DNA from: Circinella minor | Lineage: Eukaryota > Mucoromycota > Mucoromycetes > Mucorales > Lichtheimiaceae | Direction: 5' to 3' | Length of the DNA stretch: 64,000 bases | NCBI GenBank assembly: GCA_016758965.1 | Contig: JAEPRB010000111.1 | Location: 62,001 to 126,000 of the forward strand | Part shown: piece by piece, positions 25,534-41,100 of the stretch | How positions within the stretch are numbered: position 1 is the stretch's first letter | Layout of the letters: each line of letters opens with the position of its first letter | Notes under the pieces: generated by a model | Database searches by the model: none | The model's input: only the letters and a program-made list of their open reading frames with translations | What the model was told of the DNA's origin: nothing | Translations under genes and position numbers: made by a program

Positions 25534-26386
25534 TCATTAAAATGTAAAGTGACATAAAATCCTTCGGTTCTAGCTTTATCGAATGCAGGACGTAAGTGTT
25601 CAAATGATCCTTGATGAACATCACCACATAAATCAATCCCCACTATATTTTGAGTTCGGAATTTGACAGCTAAATCTACAGTCTCAAAAGCCTCTTCTAA
25701 TGTGTTACGTCGGTCGATCGATACAATCAAACGTACTATGATATTTTCTTTTCTTGGTTCATTGATAACATCCAAAACAGACTTTAGATATGATTCTTTT
25801 GTCATCCCTTTTTTTTTTCAAGGAAAAAATTCAGATTATTAGTTTCCCATAATTACTGTTGCTATGGTGCAACAATCTATGACTACTTATTATAAAAAAA
25901 AATATAATCATACGTACCAGTATCTTCGTTACGACGAGGTGTCGTACGTAGTTCTAAATATCGAACACCATCCTTTGCAAATTCATCAATGACGTTACGT
26001 GTAGCGATAGCTATTGCTTCTTCATCATCTGTTAATTTATAAATAAACTTGAATAATGGAAAGAAACTTTATACGGAAAAAAAAAGAGGTTATACATTTA
26101 TATGACTGTGAGCCTAAAAAAATTTGTGGTTCTTTTTTCCTAAATTCTTTGATTTGTTATCATAAAAGAACGGATACAAAGAAGAAAAACGGATTATTTA
26201 CTCGGAGATACGGTCCAATTGCTCAGGAACGACAAAGTCTGCCAACTCTGGATATTTATGCTTCTTGAGCTCTCTCAATTGATGCATAGTCTTTGGACTA
26301 ATGCTTCCATTAATATGAGCATGAAGTTCAATCTTTGGCAATTGAACACAAAATTCAGAGAGATCAAGAGTTGATGATGTTACCAT
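24866..26386 (-). CDS. ADAL: Adenosine deaminase-like protein (N6-methyl-AMP deaminase, ADAL/MAPDA)
   Basis: Five exons (26202-26386, 25918-26066, 25533-25807, 25194-25415, 24866-25066) give 343 residues, near human ADAL (355). Metal-binding HAH lies at 22-24 (ELHAHINGSIS). Further blocks are GIDLCGDVHQGS, LHFNEV, GPDRLGHATLL, the SNV motif and TDDKGVF with the catalytic Asp pair. These place it in the ADAL subgroup rather than adenosine or AMP deaminase. The enzyme hydrolyses N6-methyl-AMP to IMP, clearing modified nucleotides from RNA turnover. Exon 2 starts at 26066 because the upstream AG restores the frame into FFPLFKFIYKLTDDEEA. The intron after exon 3 has 47 adenines directly after its GT donor. 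Confidence 0.92.
25484..25530. repeat. T47 homopolymer inside an ADAL intron
   Basis: Forty-seven consecutive T on the plus strand. On the transcribed strand this is GT followed directly by 47 A, so it forms the 5' end of the intron between ADAL exons 3 and 4. It is the longest homopolymer in the window. Confidence 0.9.
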
Positions 26387-27814
26387 GTTTCTTTTTGATT
26401 CAAGAAGAGAAAATATGAGTCAAAAAGATGGGAAAAAAAAATCAATCTTGTAAGTGCGGCGATTGTTTTTATATTTTCTGCACTGCGCAACTAACAAATA
26501 GGTAGTTGTGGCTATGGTTTTATTACTATAAAGCATGAGCAACCTTTGTTTGGATAATGACTCAAAGCCATCTCACGAGGATTATTGAAAATAGAAAAAA
26601 TAAGTCTTAAATCGTATCTTGTGTCGTGATACTACTGACTTATCCATCCAGACGCTTACCTCAATGTGTGATACAAAATATACTCTTGCTAAATAGAGTT
26701 CATTTATTTTATTTACGTGTCAAAGTGAGCACAGCGTGATTGGTGGATACCTTGTTTGATACAAGATCCTTGGAGTAGAGGGAATGAAAACACTATGCGA
26801 GTATATAAGAAAAATGTTAAAGGAGAAGTGACCAATATGAAAAAAAACTTTTAGAAGCATAAAAAGGGCCAGTGAGGTTGGGAGTGGGGAATTATTACAT
26901 TAGATGATTTAAGTAGTTGCTAGTAATGGAAATAGAGGTCAGAAGAAACAAAAGAAAAATAGGAAGACGTAAATGGAAATACAATAAAAACATTGTTCTA
27001 AAGAGTTACAATAAGTAGAAAATACTATATTACGTACTATACATGAGATAAAACGGGATTATGACATAAAGCACTGATATTTATAAAGGCGGCTGATAAT
27101 GCAGCAAAAGTTATTCTTTTATATCCATACATTCACCATCATGGTACAAACGCAAAACTATTATATAACAATATATATATATATATATATAATAGCAGTA
27201 TGAATAAGAACACATATACAAAATATCCAGCCGTTGGTCTGAAGTCTATCCACATCGTAAAACTCTTAGTTTCCATATAAAAACATCTTTAGTTGGTCTT
27301 TTTTCTATTTCCACACCTGTTGTATACTCCGTATCTACTAATCAGTATAATATAATTCAGCAATATGAGATGCGAAAATAGCAACGTGACTTATATATAT
27401 ATATATATATATATATATTCATATACGTAATAAACATGTACACAATATTGTAGTTTATTTAATTGTCTGTTATGCAATGATAATTTAGTTCCGAATCATA
27501 TCAAGTTTGGGAAATGATAGATATAAAAGCAATTAAATAGATGAAACCCAGGTTATCAAAAGAAGAAAACATCATACTTCATTAATATGGATTTAGATTG
27601 ATATAGCAATTATTATTATTATGGTACGATTCTCGATTAAAAAAAAAAAAGAAAAAATGATGATGGTATTGTTAATTTTAAGTTGGGTAGACTCAAAGTC
27701 CAATTGAAATTTGGGCAAAATTCAAGTACCCAGTTGTGAATTGAGAAAAGAAAAATTATGCTTTTGGGGGCTATAACACTTGTTAAATCTTTCGCTCATT
27801 TCAATTTGATTTCC
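26387..27814. other. Intergenic region between ADAL and TIM22
   Basis: 1.4 kb of AT-rich DNA. The right end is the TIM22 3' flank and the left end is the ADAL promoter. TA microsatellites lie at about 27172-27192 and 27392-27419. No gene, RNA gene or element ends were recognised. Confidence 0.4.
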
Positions 27815-28506
27815 CTAACTTCCTCTAAGATAGAAATCGATGGCGGCAGAAAAGGCGGCAAAACCACCGCATCCCAAAAGTGCTGCTTGAGGACCTGCTC
27901 TTGCTGCAAGAACGCCACCAGTAAAACAACCAGCGGCAACACTATTTACCAAATCATTCTTTGCTCGATACTAGAAATAAAAAGCACCAATTAGATTTAT
28001 GATGATATTACTAGTAATAATAGGGATAGGTATTATACTAGCAAAAAGGAAAAAAAAAAGGTCTCACTTACGGATTCAATACAACATTCAGAACCGGAAT
28101 AAATTGCACCGACAACAGCAAAGTTTTTACCCATAGAAACGGATCGGTTTTTCATATCTTTCAAAACAGCCTTCATTTGTACTTTTGTACTTTGTTCCAA
28201 TAATTTTGGATCCATGCTAGGGCCAGAAAATTCAAATGATGACATGAATAAACCAAAAGCTGCACCCATAGCAAGACCTATTTTATAAATATATATTATT
28301 CTTGTGAGTTCATTAATAAATTTTAGATATAATCTCCCCTCGTAATAACTCTAGTAAACAATAAATATACCTGCAACACCAGCCATGCCGACTTTTACAG
28401 GACATGATTCCATTGCGCTTTGAATCATTCTAATTTGTTGTTGTTCTTGTGCTGACATTTGTTGTTGTCCATCACCACCCATAGGTGATCCCCCCATTGT
28501 TGCCAT
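27815..28506 (-). CDS. TIM22: Mitochondrial inner-membrane import translocase TIM22
   Basis: Three exons (28371-28506, 28072-28277, 27815-27970) encode 165 residues, the usual Tim22 size. The Gln-rich N-terminus is followed by the family's Cys-containing start of the channel domain ([20 protein letters not shown]), a loop with [20 protein letters not shown], and a Gly/Ala-rich C-terminal part with [20 protein letters not shown]. Tim17/22/23-family membrane segments with conserved small residues are visible. Tim22 is the channel of the carrier translocase, inserting metabolite carriers and Tim23 into the mitochondrial inner membrane. The two Cys-containing segments suit its known disulphide. 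It lies 251 bp head-to-head with SWC5. Confidence 0.92.
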
Positions 28507-28757
28507 GATTTTTATTTTAGTTTTTAGTTTTTTTGATAAAACAAAAAAAAAATGACAGGCTCAGAGGCTGGACAACTAAAAGGTGGTTTAAAACACTGCG
28601 CACAAAATTGACTGAGTTTTAAACCACAGAAAATAATGAAATTGATAGCCCAGGTTTTTTTTTTTTTTTTTTTTGGTTGTTTGTCTGTAACCTCTTCTTT
28701 TTCCTTTTTTTTTTTTTACAATTCATTTTGTAAAAAAATAAATAAATAGTTTTAATT
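28507..28757. promoter_or_regulatory. Shared promoter region between TIM22 and SWC5
   Basis: 251 bp between divergent start codons. It holds a T run of about 20 at 28655-28674, a second T run at about 28708-28717 and a GC-containing stretch at 28556-28605. No specific site was recognised. Confidence 0.45.
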
Positions 28758-29853
28758 ATGAGATCGTTTTCTTCCCATGATGAACAAAAACAAAATGAAC
28801 AGATTTTATTAAATGATCAAAACTGGGATTCAGAAGACGACGAAGACGATTCTGACTATACGCCTGACCGTAAGTTTTATTATTAGTATTGTCATTGGTA
28901 TAACAATGAATATGAAACAGAAAAAAAAAGAGAGTTAATTTAACATTATAGAATAAATATTATAGAAGACAATGCCGATCATAATGAACTTGACGCGGAA
29001 TCGGTCACGTCAGAAGACGAGGATGATAGTAGTGGCAACTCTCCAGAAACTCCGGTTGACACACCCACTTGTTTACTCTCCAAACGAAAATCAACTGCTG
29101 ATGAAGAAGAATATACAACTAAACGAACAAAGTAAATATTATTATTATGATTTGATATAAAGAGGAAAACGAAGAAAGAGGAAGAGAGAGAGTTATGGAT
29201 GATTTGAGTCATAATATTAATAATATTTTTGACTTTTGATAGAATACATGATCAAGAAGAAGTGGAACGTAAAGCAAGAGTGGAAGCTATTTGGGCAGAA
29301 ATGAATCTTAAAGATGAAGACAAAAAGAAACCAATTATACAACAACAAACAGAAAAACAACCATTGGATGATATTTCTTCTTCTGTTAATCGTACATCTA
29401 TACCACCAACAGAAGTCAAAAGGTAAACCCCCCCTCCCATTATTTAGAAATAAATGCAGAACACTCAAATATGTAGAGAAGAAAACTAACTTTCAAAAAA
29501 AAAAAAGTCGCAGTCCCAATAGTACAGCCACCACTATCACAAATACTAATAATACAAGTACCACCACAACAGGAGCCACAAAACGATCAGCACCATCAAC
29601 ACGTAAAAAAATTGTACGACCTAAATCCACACTATCAGCTTTAGTATCACAATACAATATCAAAGTACCAAAGATGAACACTTTGGAAAAGAGTCGTTTG
29701 GATTGGCAAGGATATGTGGATCGTGAAGGTATTCGTGACGATCTTAAATATACAAATAAGGATGGTTATATGGAAAAAGTCGCGTTTCTGAATCGTGTCG
29801 ATGATCGTCGTTTAACTCAACTTAAAACTGGTCAAAAAGCAACCAGAAGATAA
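28758..29853 (+). CDS. SWC5: SWR1-complex subunit Swc5 (BCNT/CFDP1 family)
   Basis: Four exons (28758-28869, 28966-29131, 29243-29422, 29508-29853) give 267 residues. The N-terminal half is very acidic (SEDDEDDSDYTPD), which in Swc5 contacts H2A-H2B. A charged middle has VEAIWAEMNLKDEDKKK, followed by a Thr/Asn-rich linker. The C-terminus is the conserved BCNT domain with MNTLEKSRLDWQGYVDREGI and GYMEKVAFLNRVD. Swc5 is needed for ATP-dependent replacement of H2A by H2A.Z by the SWR1 remodeller in the nucleus. All phases agree. The last intron ends in a long A tract before its AG, an unusual acceptor that still fits the frame. Confidence 0.9.
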
Positions 29854-30799
29854 AAAAAAAATTCACATATCCTCACATATTATACTGATTAAAAAAAAAT
29901 CTTTCCTTCCCTCCCCCGACTCACAACCCCTTTACTTTCCTCTTTACTTCTTAAAAAATTCTTTTGTTTATAACTTCTCTCTTTTTATTCTCTATATACA
30001 TATTATTATAGTTATCATATATATATATATACATACATCTCATTTTTTTTTTTTACTTTCTTCACGTTTAAAATACTCTCACCCTTCTCTTCCTCTATCT
30101 TTCTTTCTTGTACTGTCAGAAAGTTAATAGTAGTAGTAGTTATTGTAATTAGTTTTTCCAAAAAAAAAAAAAAAAAAAAAATAACATAATAAATTCAAAA
30201 AAGTTATTTTTTTCATCATGTAAATATGTGTGATTGTCATGACAGTAGTGCTCCTATGGTAAGAAATCACTATGCTCCAGTTTACAGATTACGTGATATA
30301 CATCATTCATACGTATCAGCGCAAATTGGACTTTACTATGATAACTTAAAGCTTTGACAGCTGTTTTGGATATAGCATTTTATTTTCTTTTGTGCTCATG
30401 TAACATGATTGAGCCAGAAAAAACTATATTTGCTTGCAAAATACAAGAAGATAACCTGCAAAATACGTATTGTTGTTCCTTATATGAATGTTAAATAGGA
30501 ATCGAGCCATTTTGAGGATTATTTCTTCTTCAATTAATTACATATATATATATTAAAAACACCTATGTAGCATAAACTCATTTATATGTAGTCGAATTAG
30601 GAGAGTAAAATTGAAGAAGTATATTCATGCTGAGATAAACGGCGGCAATTGGATAAATAGTATTTCCTTCCATCTTTCGTTGCTTTCCTGTCAACTCAGC
30701 TAGTACATACTCTCAAAATAACATTCTTATAAAAAAGCAAGCAAGTTTATATATAACTGGTTGAAAATGATATTTAAATTATTTGTAATAACAACCACG

Positions 30800-30831
<32 letters not shown>

Positions 30832-31621
30832 TTGGAATGCATCTGGACCCTTCTTTTTTATCTTTGGTTTTCTTATAAATAATATTTTGTATATCTTTAC
30901 TTTGAATCACCATTACTGCAATGAATTTTTTTTTTAACCCTAACTCAGTTTTACTCTTAACTGCGCTCTGACCAAGCTGACATAAAAAGAAAAGAAGGGT
31001 CAGTTAATTATAGAAAGATTTGACATTTTTTTGACATGGTAAAAGTTTTGAGAGTATCCAGAAGTATGGATTTGCTTACAATTTTGCCAAGAATGGTACA
31101 CGGTGTTTTATTTCCATGTTAAACAATCAAATTGTACTGATTTTATGTATAAAAATATTATTGATGAGGGATTCTTGACTTTTAAGGAGAAAAAAAACCT
31201 ATTTTTGTACAAAAAACCTGGGACTTTAAATTTGGGGCGCAAGTTTTCTTTCTTTCAAAAAAAAAAGAAATACAGGTGTTTATTTTAACTCACTTCATTA
31301 TATATAAAAAAGAGAAACAAACAATAATAAACTATTGAATTATGTTGTTGTTAGAACAGTATTTATTATATTATTTATGCATATTACGTTTATTAGTAAG
31401 TCATTTTCAAGTTACATTAAGAAAAAAAAAGCTGGTTACTTGCTTGATAACAACTTGCCAAGTAAAGAAGTCAAAAACAAATTTTTACACAACCGATTCC
31501 TGCTGAGCGTTTATTCATCAAGTATGGCGTATTCAAATTCGGGTTTCTATATTGCGTTTTGCCGAATTGAGTGAATTTTATTCAAATATGGTGTTAAAAA
31601 AAAACTCTAAATATACACAAT
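29854..31621. other. Intergenic region between SWC5 and the GH9 gene
   Basis: 1.8 kb of AT-rich DNA. It contains poly(A) at about 30161-30180, a TA microsatellite at about 30800-30829, and an imperfect inverted pair GGACCCTTCTTTT (about 30847) and AAAAGAAGGGTCA (about 30991). The inverted pair may mark a decayed element, but no target duplication was confirmed. No gene was supported. Confidence 0.4.
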
Positions 31622-31694
31622 ATGCAAGTTTCTCTATTTCCTGTTGTTTTACTACTTTTACTTATTATGCAACAACCAATCGTAGCACGATGTG
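31622..31694 (+). CDS. Candidate alternative first exon (signal peptide) of the GH9 gene
   Basis: An ATG at 31622 opens 24 codons plus one base encoding a hydrophobic leader (MQVSLFPVVLLLLLIMQQP ... VARC). A GTAACA donor follows at 31695. An AG at 31948-31949, inside the first exon of the downstream GH9 gene, would join it in phase to give EPNPHYV, exactly where the mature GH9 protein begins. The acceptor lacks a good pyrimidine tract. It may be an alternative start, a relic of a duplicated GH9 exon, or chance. Confidence 0.3.
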
Positions 31695-31867
31695 GTAACA
31701 CACTCTCATCATTCTTCCTCCCTCCTCAAAAAAATCGGCGATCCTCCCTGTATTATTTTTACATTTTTATATAAAAAGGGACATGTTACGTATTTTATAA
31801 CATCACCGAATTTCCTTTTTTTTTTTTCTTGTTATTTTATTTTTCCATTTATATATATTTATTCTAA

Positions 31868-34295
<2,428 letters not shown>

Positions 34296-35206
34296 AAATT
34301 ATAATTGTATTATTATATATTATTCCTTTATGATTGGTTAATTTATTTACCAAACAATTCCAACAGTGATTAAAAAAAAGCAATAAAAATATATGTATAT
34401 ATAGTTTTGAATTATAATAATTTTTTATTACTATTTTATCCCGCGTCAGGTTTTTTTTTTAATAAAAAAATAAATAAATAATAAATGTATAAGAATGATA
34501 ATAATAATATAATAAGGATGAGTTTTTTTTTTCTAGATCTACTACATTACGAATGGATGAGGATGAAAGTCTTTTTTTAGGGCATGAAAATAATGAAAGG
34601 AATACATATATATAAGATGGTTTTTTTTTGGGGGGGGGAAGATAATGAGAGGAATTAGTGAATACAAAGTTTATAATAAAGAAAAGTGATTTAAATGATA
34701 TGGGAATAATAAACTTTTTTTTAATGTTCGAAAAAAAAAGAAATCTAAGTTTGAGAAGAAAAAAAACAGGTGAGGGTTATTGTGAATAGAAAATGAATGC
34801 ATAGAATGAAAAAGGTATGGCGCCAAAAAAGATAATATGTACATGTAAAAAAATAATAATAAAAGAGCATGAGGTGTCGAATGTTGCATATAAAATAGTA
34901 TAAGAAGTGAATGTGGTGTGTAGTATGAATGAAATAATAATAATAATAATAATAAGGTATTTTGGCTATTTTTTTTTGTGTGTATGTGTGTGTGTGTGTG
35001 TGTCATGATGATTTCGTAAGAGAGTAAATAATATAGAAAAAAAATATAAGTAGAAAAAAAAAAGAACAAGAATGATAAATGCTGGAAAGTATAAGATGCA
35101 GGGAGAATAGTTGTGAATAAGCAAAAAGGGGAAAGGCGATCGCGAGAGATAGCTATGCGAAAAAAAAACAATCGGTTATATATGCATGTTGTGGATGATA
35201 ATACTT
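34296..35206. other. Convergent intergenic region
   Basis: 0.9 kb between the GH9 stop and the stop of the Zn2Cys6 gene on the opposite strand. It holds A/T homopolymers, a G8 run at about 34631, and a TG microsatellite at about 34979-35003. A long minus-strand open frame here is very rich in Phe, Leu and His from T and TG repeats and is not considered coding. Confidence 0.45.
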
Positions 35207-36593
35207 TTAAGCTGTGGATAAAAAGGATTGCCAGAATCCATTATTATTATTGTTATGAAGTTCTGGTGTAAATTGTTGTTGTTGAGGGATCATCTGCTGT
35301 TGCTGTTGTTGGACTGGATGCATCATTGTCAACCATGAAGATTCGTCAGATTGTTGATTCATCATCATATTTTCAATGGGGTATTGTTGATGTTGTTGAG
35401 GAGGAACGACACAGCTGCACATGGAGTGTTGTTGGGTTGCATCAGTGTAATTATAGCACTTGTTGATATCGGCGGATTGTTCTTGTTGATAAGGATGATA
35501 ATGTGGAGCGGTATTATAAGAAGCAGGGGGATACGATGAAGAGGTGACGATTTCGGGTGGCAATAAACCCAAAAGTTGTTGATCATCCCAAGAAAAGTTG
35601 GAAGATAAGGGTGATGATTCAGCTGTACCAATACTAGGAGCAAAGTTATAACCAAAAGTCATATCAGCTGAAAGAGGTGATGAACTAGCCAAGGGCGATT
35701 CTTGTTGTGTTAAAGATGGGGTATCATATTGAGGTTGTTCAATACTGGCATTATCCCAAGAGACCATGGTATTATTATCAGCAATAAAAGCATTAGTTGT
35801 AGGTGTTGCTGTTACTGTTGTAGAAGAAACTTCTTGTTGAGCAAGAGTAGCAACATCAGAAGATTGTTGTTCTTGTTGCAATTGTTGGCGTTTCTTATAT
35901 GGACCACGCTTAACACCTTTCTTACGTTCCTTGCGAGGAGAATTAATACATGTGGCGATCAAACCAAGTTTGATACAACGTTGACAAGGTCGACCATCAT
36001 CACATTTCTTGCACGCCTTTTGACAGTTTACTAAAAAAAAAAATAATAATAATAAAAATAAATAAATTACTCAAACAATAAGCGGAGAATAAACAAAAAG
36101 AGCAAAAAAGAATATAAAAGTCCAAAACCCGAGAAAAGGCTAACGGACGTGAGTGATTTTGTGCAACGTTGTGCAAGACAGAAAAAAGAGAAAATTATAA
36201 AAATAGCAACTATTACAGTTGAAAAAAAAAAAAAAAAGATATATTACCACATGCATTTTTTACTTGTTTGCGTTTTGGTCGTTTCCGGTTACCAGCAGTA
36301 GTATTTTTATTTGAAGCAACAGCAGATGATTTTGAAGATTTTGATTTTGTGAATTTTTTCATTGTTTTCGTTGTTGTAATGGAAGTAGTAGTGGTGGCGG
36401 TATCAAAGGTGGTTGTAGGGGGTGAAAATTGAGGTTGTTGAGGGGTAAATTGAGGTTCTTCGAATTCTTGAGGTGCAATCATCATTGATTGTTGTTGTTG
36501 TTGTTGTTGTTCTGGCAAATAAAAAAATGGTTCACCATAAGTTGATTGAGTAATAAAATATTCTTGTTGATTAGTGTTGTTATTATATTGCAT
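35207..36593 (-). CDS. Zn(II)2Cys6 fungal transcription factor
   Basis: Two exons (36248-36593 and 35207-36030) encode 389 residues. The split zinc cluster is complete after splicing: Cys115-x2-Cys118-x6-Cys125-x5-Cys131-x2-Cys134-x8-Cys143. It is followed by the basic stretch RKERKKGVKRGPYKKR, which should contact DNA. The N-terminus (about 1-95) and everything after about 160 are Gln-, Ser-, Thr- and Pro-rich, as in activation domains. No fungal middle homology domain is visible, so this is a short factor of the NACVNCQKACKKC subtype common in early-diverging fungi and basidiomycetes. Target genes are unknown. The intron interrupts the zinc cluster right after Cys115. Confidence 0.88.
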
Positions 36594-38073
36594 GGTCGAT
36601 CGGTATCAAAAAAATAAAATAAAAACGGGGTAGAGAACAAAGAAAATATATGTAATTGTTTGTTTTTAAAAAAAGGAAATGGGGTTTGAAATGGGATATG
36701 AATGTAATTATATGTTTAAATGAACAATAGAGTTTCTGATAGAATAAAAAATAATAAAAATAATATCTTGTAAGTTGCAGTATATATAGAAAAAAAACAA
36801 AGAGTAAGTTGTTGTAGTTTAAAAAAAAAAAAAGAAAATGCGTATAATGGGATCAATAGAAGAAGAAGAAAGAATAAAAAGGAATATCAAAAAAGGCCGT
36901 GGCAAGTAAAAAAGAAGAAAAAAGAAAATAAGGATGTTAAGACCCTATTATATATAGTTTTTTGATAATTATCAAATAAAAAAAATTTCACTCCATTTTT
37001 GGAGTTAGCGTCGAGCGCCCCAGACATACTACACGAGTTACAAATTTGTAATCCAGATACTGTAATTCATTGGTGCGCTTGAGTTTTACCGTACATTTTA
37101 AATATATATTATTGGTGGAATTCAACAAGACAACAATATTACTTTTTAGTGTCTTTTTGCTTCTACTTTTATCTTTTTTTTTTTTTTTTTTTTCGTATTT
37201 CTGATTTTTTTTTAACTTCTTGTTCCTTAATGGTCTGTTCACCCTTCAAAAATAAAAATAAAAATTGATTGGTACCTTTTCAAGAAGAAAAGAAAGAAAA
37301 ATAATACATATTTCTTTTTGTGGTTACCATGGTTACTTTACCTTCTTGATTAGTTACCATAACTATTATTAACATTAAAAAAAAATATATATGACATAGG
37401 TTTTTTTTTTTTATCCCTTCATCCCTTGGTTACCTTTCAAGGATACAATTGCGTGCGTTACCTATAAGTTTATATGTCGGATAATGTTTTAGTAAGGATG
37501 ACGAATGTAATACATTTGAGCTTGAATAACAACTAAAAAAAGGGATACATATATAATATTGCTAACCAAACTATGAGACTGGGGGATTTTGTGCCTGCGT
37601 GCAAATGGATTATTCTTTCCATCTTTGGGGGACATTTTTAACTATTACAATTTATTATTATATTTTGTTGAAAATTTAGGGGGGGGGAAGATAGAAAGGA
37701 GAAAATAAAAAATAGAAAAAAAAAAAAGGGGGGGGAGTGAGTAGGATTATGCTTACGGGGATTTTTTATCACAAGAAAGAATAAAAAATCATGAACCTGC
37801 TTTAAAGTATACAAAAGATGCATGATGATGAATGATTACTGACAATTTTGATGAACAATAATATGCATATTATAATAAAAAAAAACACAATAAAGATACA
37901 TCTAACATATACAAGATTGTTGATTGTGGCAAAAGAATAAAGAAAAATAAAATGGGTCAAGCACCAAAAATGGTTGTTCCCCCATTACTTTCTTATTTTA
38001 ACATACGGCACGTTTGTTTTGGTATTTTTTTTTTATTATGCTTATTCAGCGATCAATTGTTTTCGCGTGCAAC

Positions 38074-38113
<40 letters not shown>

Positions 38114-41100
38114 CACGCGAGAATTTTAACCATATGCATTTCCCTTCTTTCCTTTTTCTTCTTCACTCGGTGAACGCGGCGGTCTTTCCGCTCAAATAAG
38201 TTTGTACTTCTTAGCGTGAAAAAAAATAAATATATTGTTCTTTTTTCTAAAAAAAAAAATTATAAAAAAATGGGTTCGGTCACACCCGGCCACGTTTCAA
38301 TATATCAATGTGTAACCATTTAGTTTTTTTTTTTTTTTTTTTATCGGGTTATATCCGGATATCATTTGAGACAATGGCTAATTAATATGCCAAAAAAAGA
38401 TGGCATATTTATTCAAGTATGTACAGTATATATCCAATAAAAAAAAATATTATTTTTTTTAATATCGAGAACGTTCAAATTGATTAAAACAGATATCATT
38501 TTAACTGTTATACACAACACGCTTTTTTTTTTTTTAACTAAAAAGAAAAAATCTCAGATCCTCTTTATTGTTGAGCTTACAATAATTTTATTTTTGACAA
38601 TAGTGAAAACAAAACAATAAATACATTCAGGCCTAGAACTCTATGGAAAAAAAAAAAAAAAAAAAAACTTTTCCCACAACAATCAATTTTTTTTTTTGTT
38701 TTGAATTTTAACACATATTTTATAAGTGGTAAAGAACAGATGATCAAGTTTATCTAAATATCTTATTCGTTTTTTAACCATATATGTTAGGTATACATAG
38801 TTTTTTTTAAGATCTCTGATCATAGCTTGTGTCATCAAATCAATTCATTCTTTTCTCCTTTTTCTTTATTTTTGATCTGTCGTCCAATTAATGAAATAAT
38901 TTGATTGTTACTCCTCCATTACGTAGTATATCAAACAATTTTTAATCAATAATACATTCTTTCTATTCTTTTTTTTTTTTTTTGATTTACAAATCAAATA
39001 ATAAAAAAGGGAAGCTTGTACGTAAAAAAATTAAAAGAAATTAAAGGAACATACAATGATGACGAAATAATAATAGAAAAAGTTTAATAAACGTGTTTTG
39101 TGTGTGGGGGAGATAAAAAAAAAAAAAAAAGGACATTAAGGAGAGACTAAATATAGCGGACGCAAAAAAATCTTAAAGTGCATTTTATGATAATTGTTAT
39201 TTCTCACCTCCTCCCCCTCTTTATAAATTGATGTGGAGTTTACATTCTTTTTTAAGCTTTTCTTCTCTCTTTAATATGGAAGAATTGTTTGTTAAAAAAA
39301 AATATCAAATCATCGTCATGGTATTTCGATGTAACTCTATCTGAGTTCTTGATTAGCAGTTGTAAAAGAAACATGTATATTTAGTTATCCGCCTGGCCCC
39401 TTCTTTTTTCTATTTAGGCACATCCTTGTTCCTTAATAACTTATGTAATCGTCGAAAATGTATACTGGTTTTTCTTTTTTCAATTACTTATTATATGCCA
39501 AAATAAAGAATTATTTATATCTAAATACGTAATTATTTTTAAAAAATGGGAAGAGTTCTAACTTTTTATAAGAAGATTGAACTTTTCATGATGCAAAATA
39601 TGATTAGTAGCTTATTTCTTTTTTACGTACCTTTGATAATATATCATTATTATATAATATATGCAAATAATTAATAACTCATTGGAGCGCCGAATAATGT
39701 AAAATAATTATCATCGGGCATGATAACCTTTTTTATTCTAGAGTAAAAGAACAAGAAAAAAAAAAAGGTCTGTGCATTAAGTTCTGGATCGTTTCCCAAC
39801 CAAAATAAAAATAAAAATAAAAGAGTGATGCATACCTAGCCTTTTCATTCTAGCAGTCTAGACATCATTATGTACGTAAACAATATGAAACAATATACTT
39901 ATTCTAATAATAATCAAGATTAGAAACGCTTATAGGTTTATCCCAATCATTACCGTTGCACTACATAGTTCTCCTTAAAAAAATTTTTTTATGGAAAAGG
40001 GACAGGATATACAATATGCAAAATGACGTTACACTGCACGCCAATAGATGCATGTACGCAGGCACGTCTTCAATCGACTTTTTTTTTTTTTTTTATAAAC
40101 ATTTTTCTTCATTGTTGTCCCCCAAAACCATAAACTGGTTCAACATTATATATTATAATGCTTTTTACTTTTGTTAAAGATCGACGAAAGGGTAATTGTA
40201 TCTTTTGTCAAACCCGATAAGGTTTTTCTATTTTTTTTTTCTTCCGCTGTTGTTCCCTCTTTCTTCTCTCTCCTTTTTTTTTTTTTTTTTTTTTTACAAT
40301 TATTGCTAGTGTTCTTAAACTTTTATTTACTATAATTACTATTATTAACTAATTCATCGTCATGCTCATTTTAAAATCTTCTTTTTATAAATATAAATAA
40401 TTATTATTACGTAAAAAAGAATATAAATTATTTTAATTCAATTATTTCCATATTATTTGTTATTATGTCAACTACTAAATTAGGAAACTCTTTTTACAAA
40501 TTACTGGTGGAGGAAAAAAAAAAGATATTTTGTATCACTGATATTTTATATATAAGGAGTAAGACCCGGTTAAAAAAATATCTATCAACATCAACTTATT
40601 TGGTGCGCGCAGATGGCCATCGGCCCATGAGCCGTATTTTTGGTTAAAAAAAAAAAAGAGTAGTGTATACGTACTACATTCCACAAGAAGGGAAAAAAAG
40701 CATGAGGTACACGCTTTTTTTTTTTTACCGCCCGTCAAGAATATAATATATTTATTCATTAATGAATTCTTTTGACATTTGAAAATAAATAAATAAAAGA
40801 AACGGATATAATAAGTTGGGGTGTGAACCAGGAGGGGGGGGGGAAGAGAGTGAGACATTGTTAGTAGAAACAAGGACAATTATTTTACTTTGCCATGTGG
40901 ATCTGAGCCAAATCAAGTTTCGTTAAATTTTGCTCAGCCGATAAAATATATTGATTTAATTTTTTTTTTTTTAAGAAAAAAAAAAAAATACTATTTCGAC
41001 AAGAGGTTCACATATTATGTTATAGAAAAAAGAAATTTTAAATTATACGATTACTACCTCGCCCGTCTTTTTTTTTTCGTATTAATTATTCATATTTGAA

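Noticed and set aside
30847..31003. Inverted pair GGACCCTTCTTTT / AAAAGAAGGGTCA as a MITE
   Set aside because: The inverted repeats are short and no target-site duplication was found next to them.
31103..31574. Two short plus-strand frames before the GH9 gene
   Set aside because: Rich in Phe, Lys and Tyr as expected from AT-rich non-coding DNA, with no splice continuation into the GH9 gene.
34671..35171. 166-codon minus-strand open frame
   Set aside because: It is made of T tracts and TG/CA microsatellites read as Phe, Leu, His and Thr, with no family resemblance, and lies in the convergent 3' region of two genes.
40465..40647. 60-codon plus-strand frame after a long pyrimidine tract
   Set aside because: The ATG context looked promising, but the frame is short, Lys-rich and overlaps an equally open antisense frame. 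No continuing exon was found.
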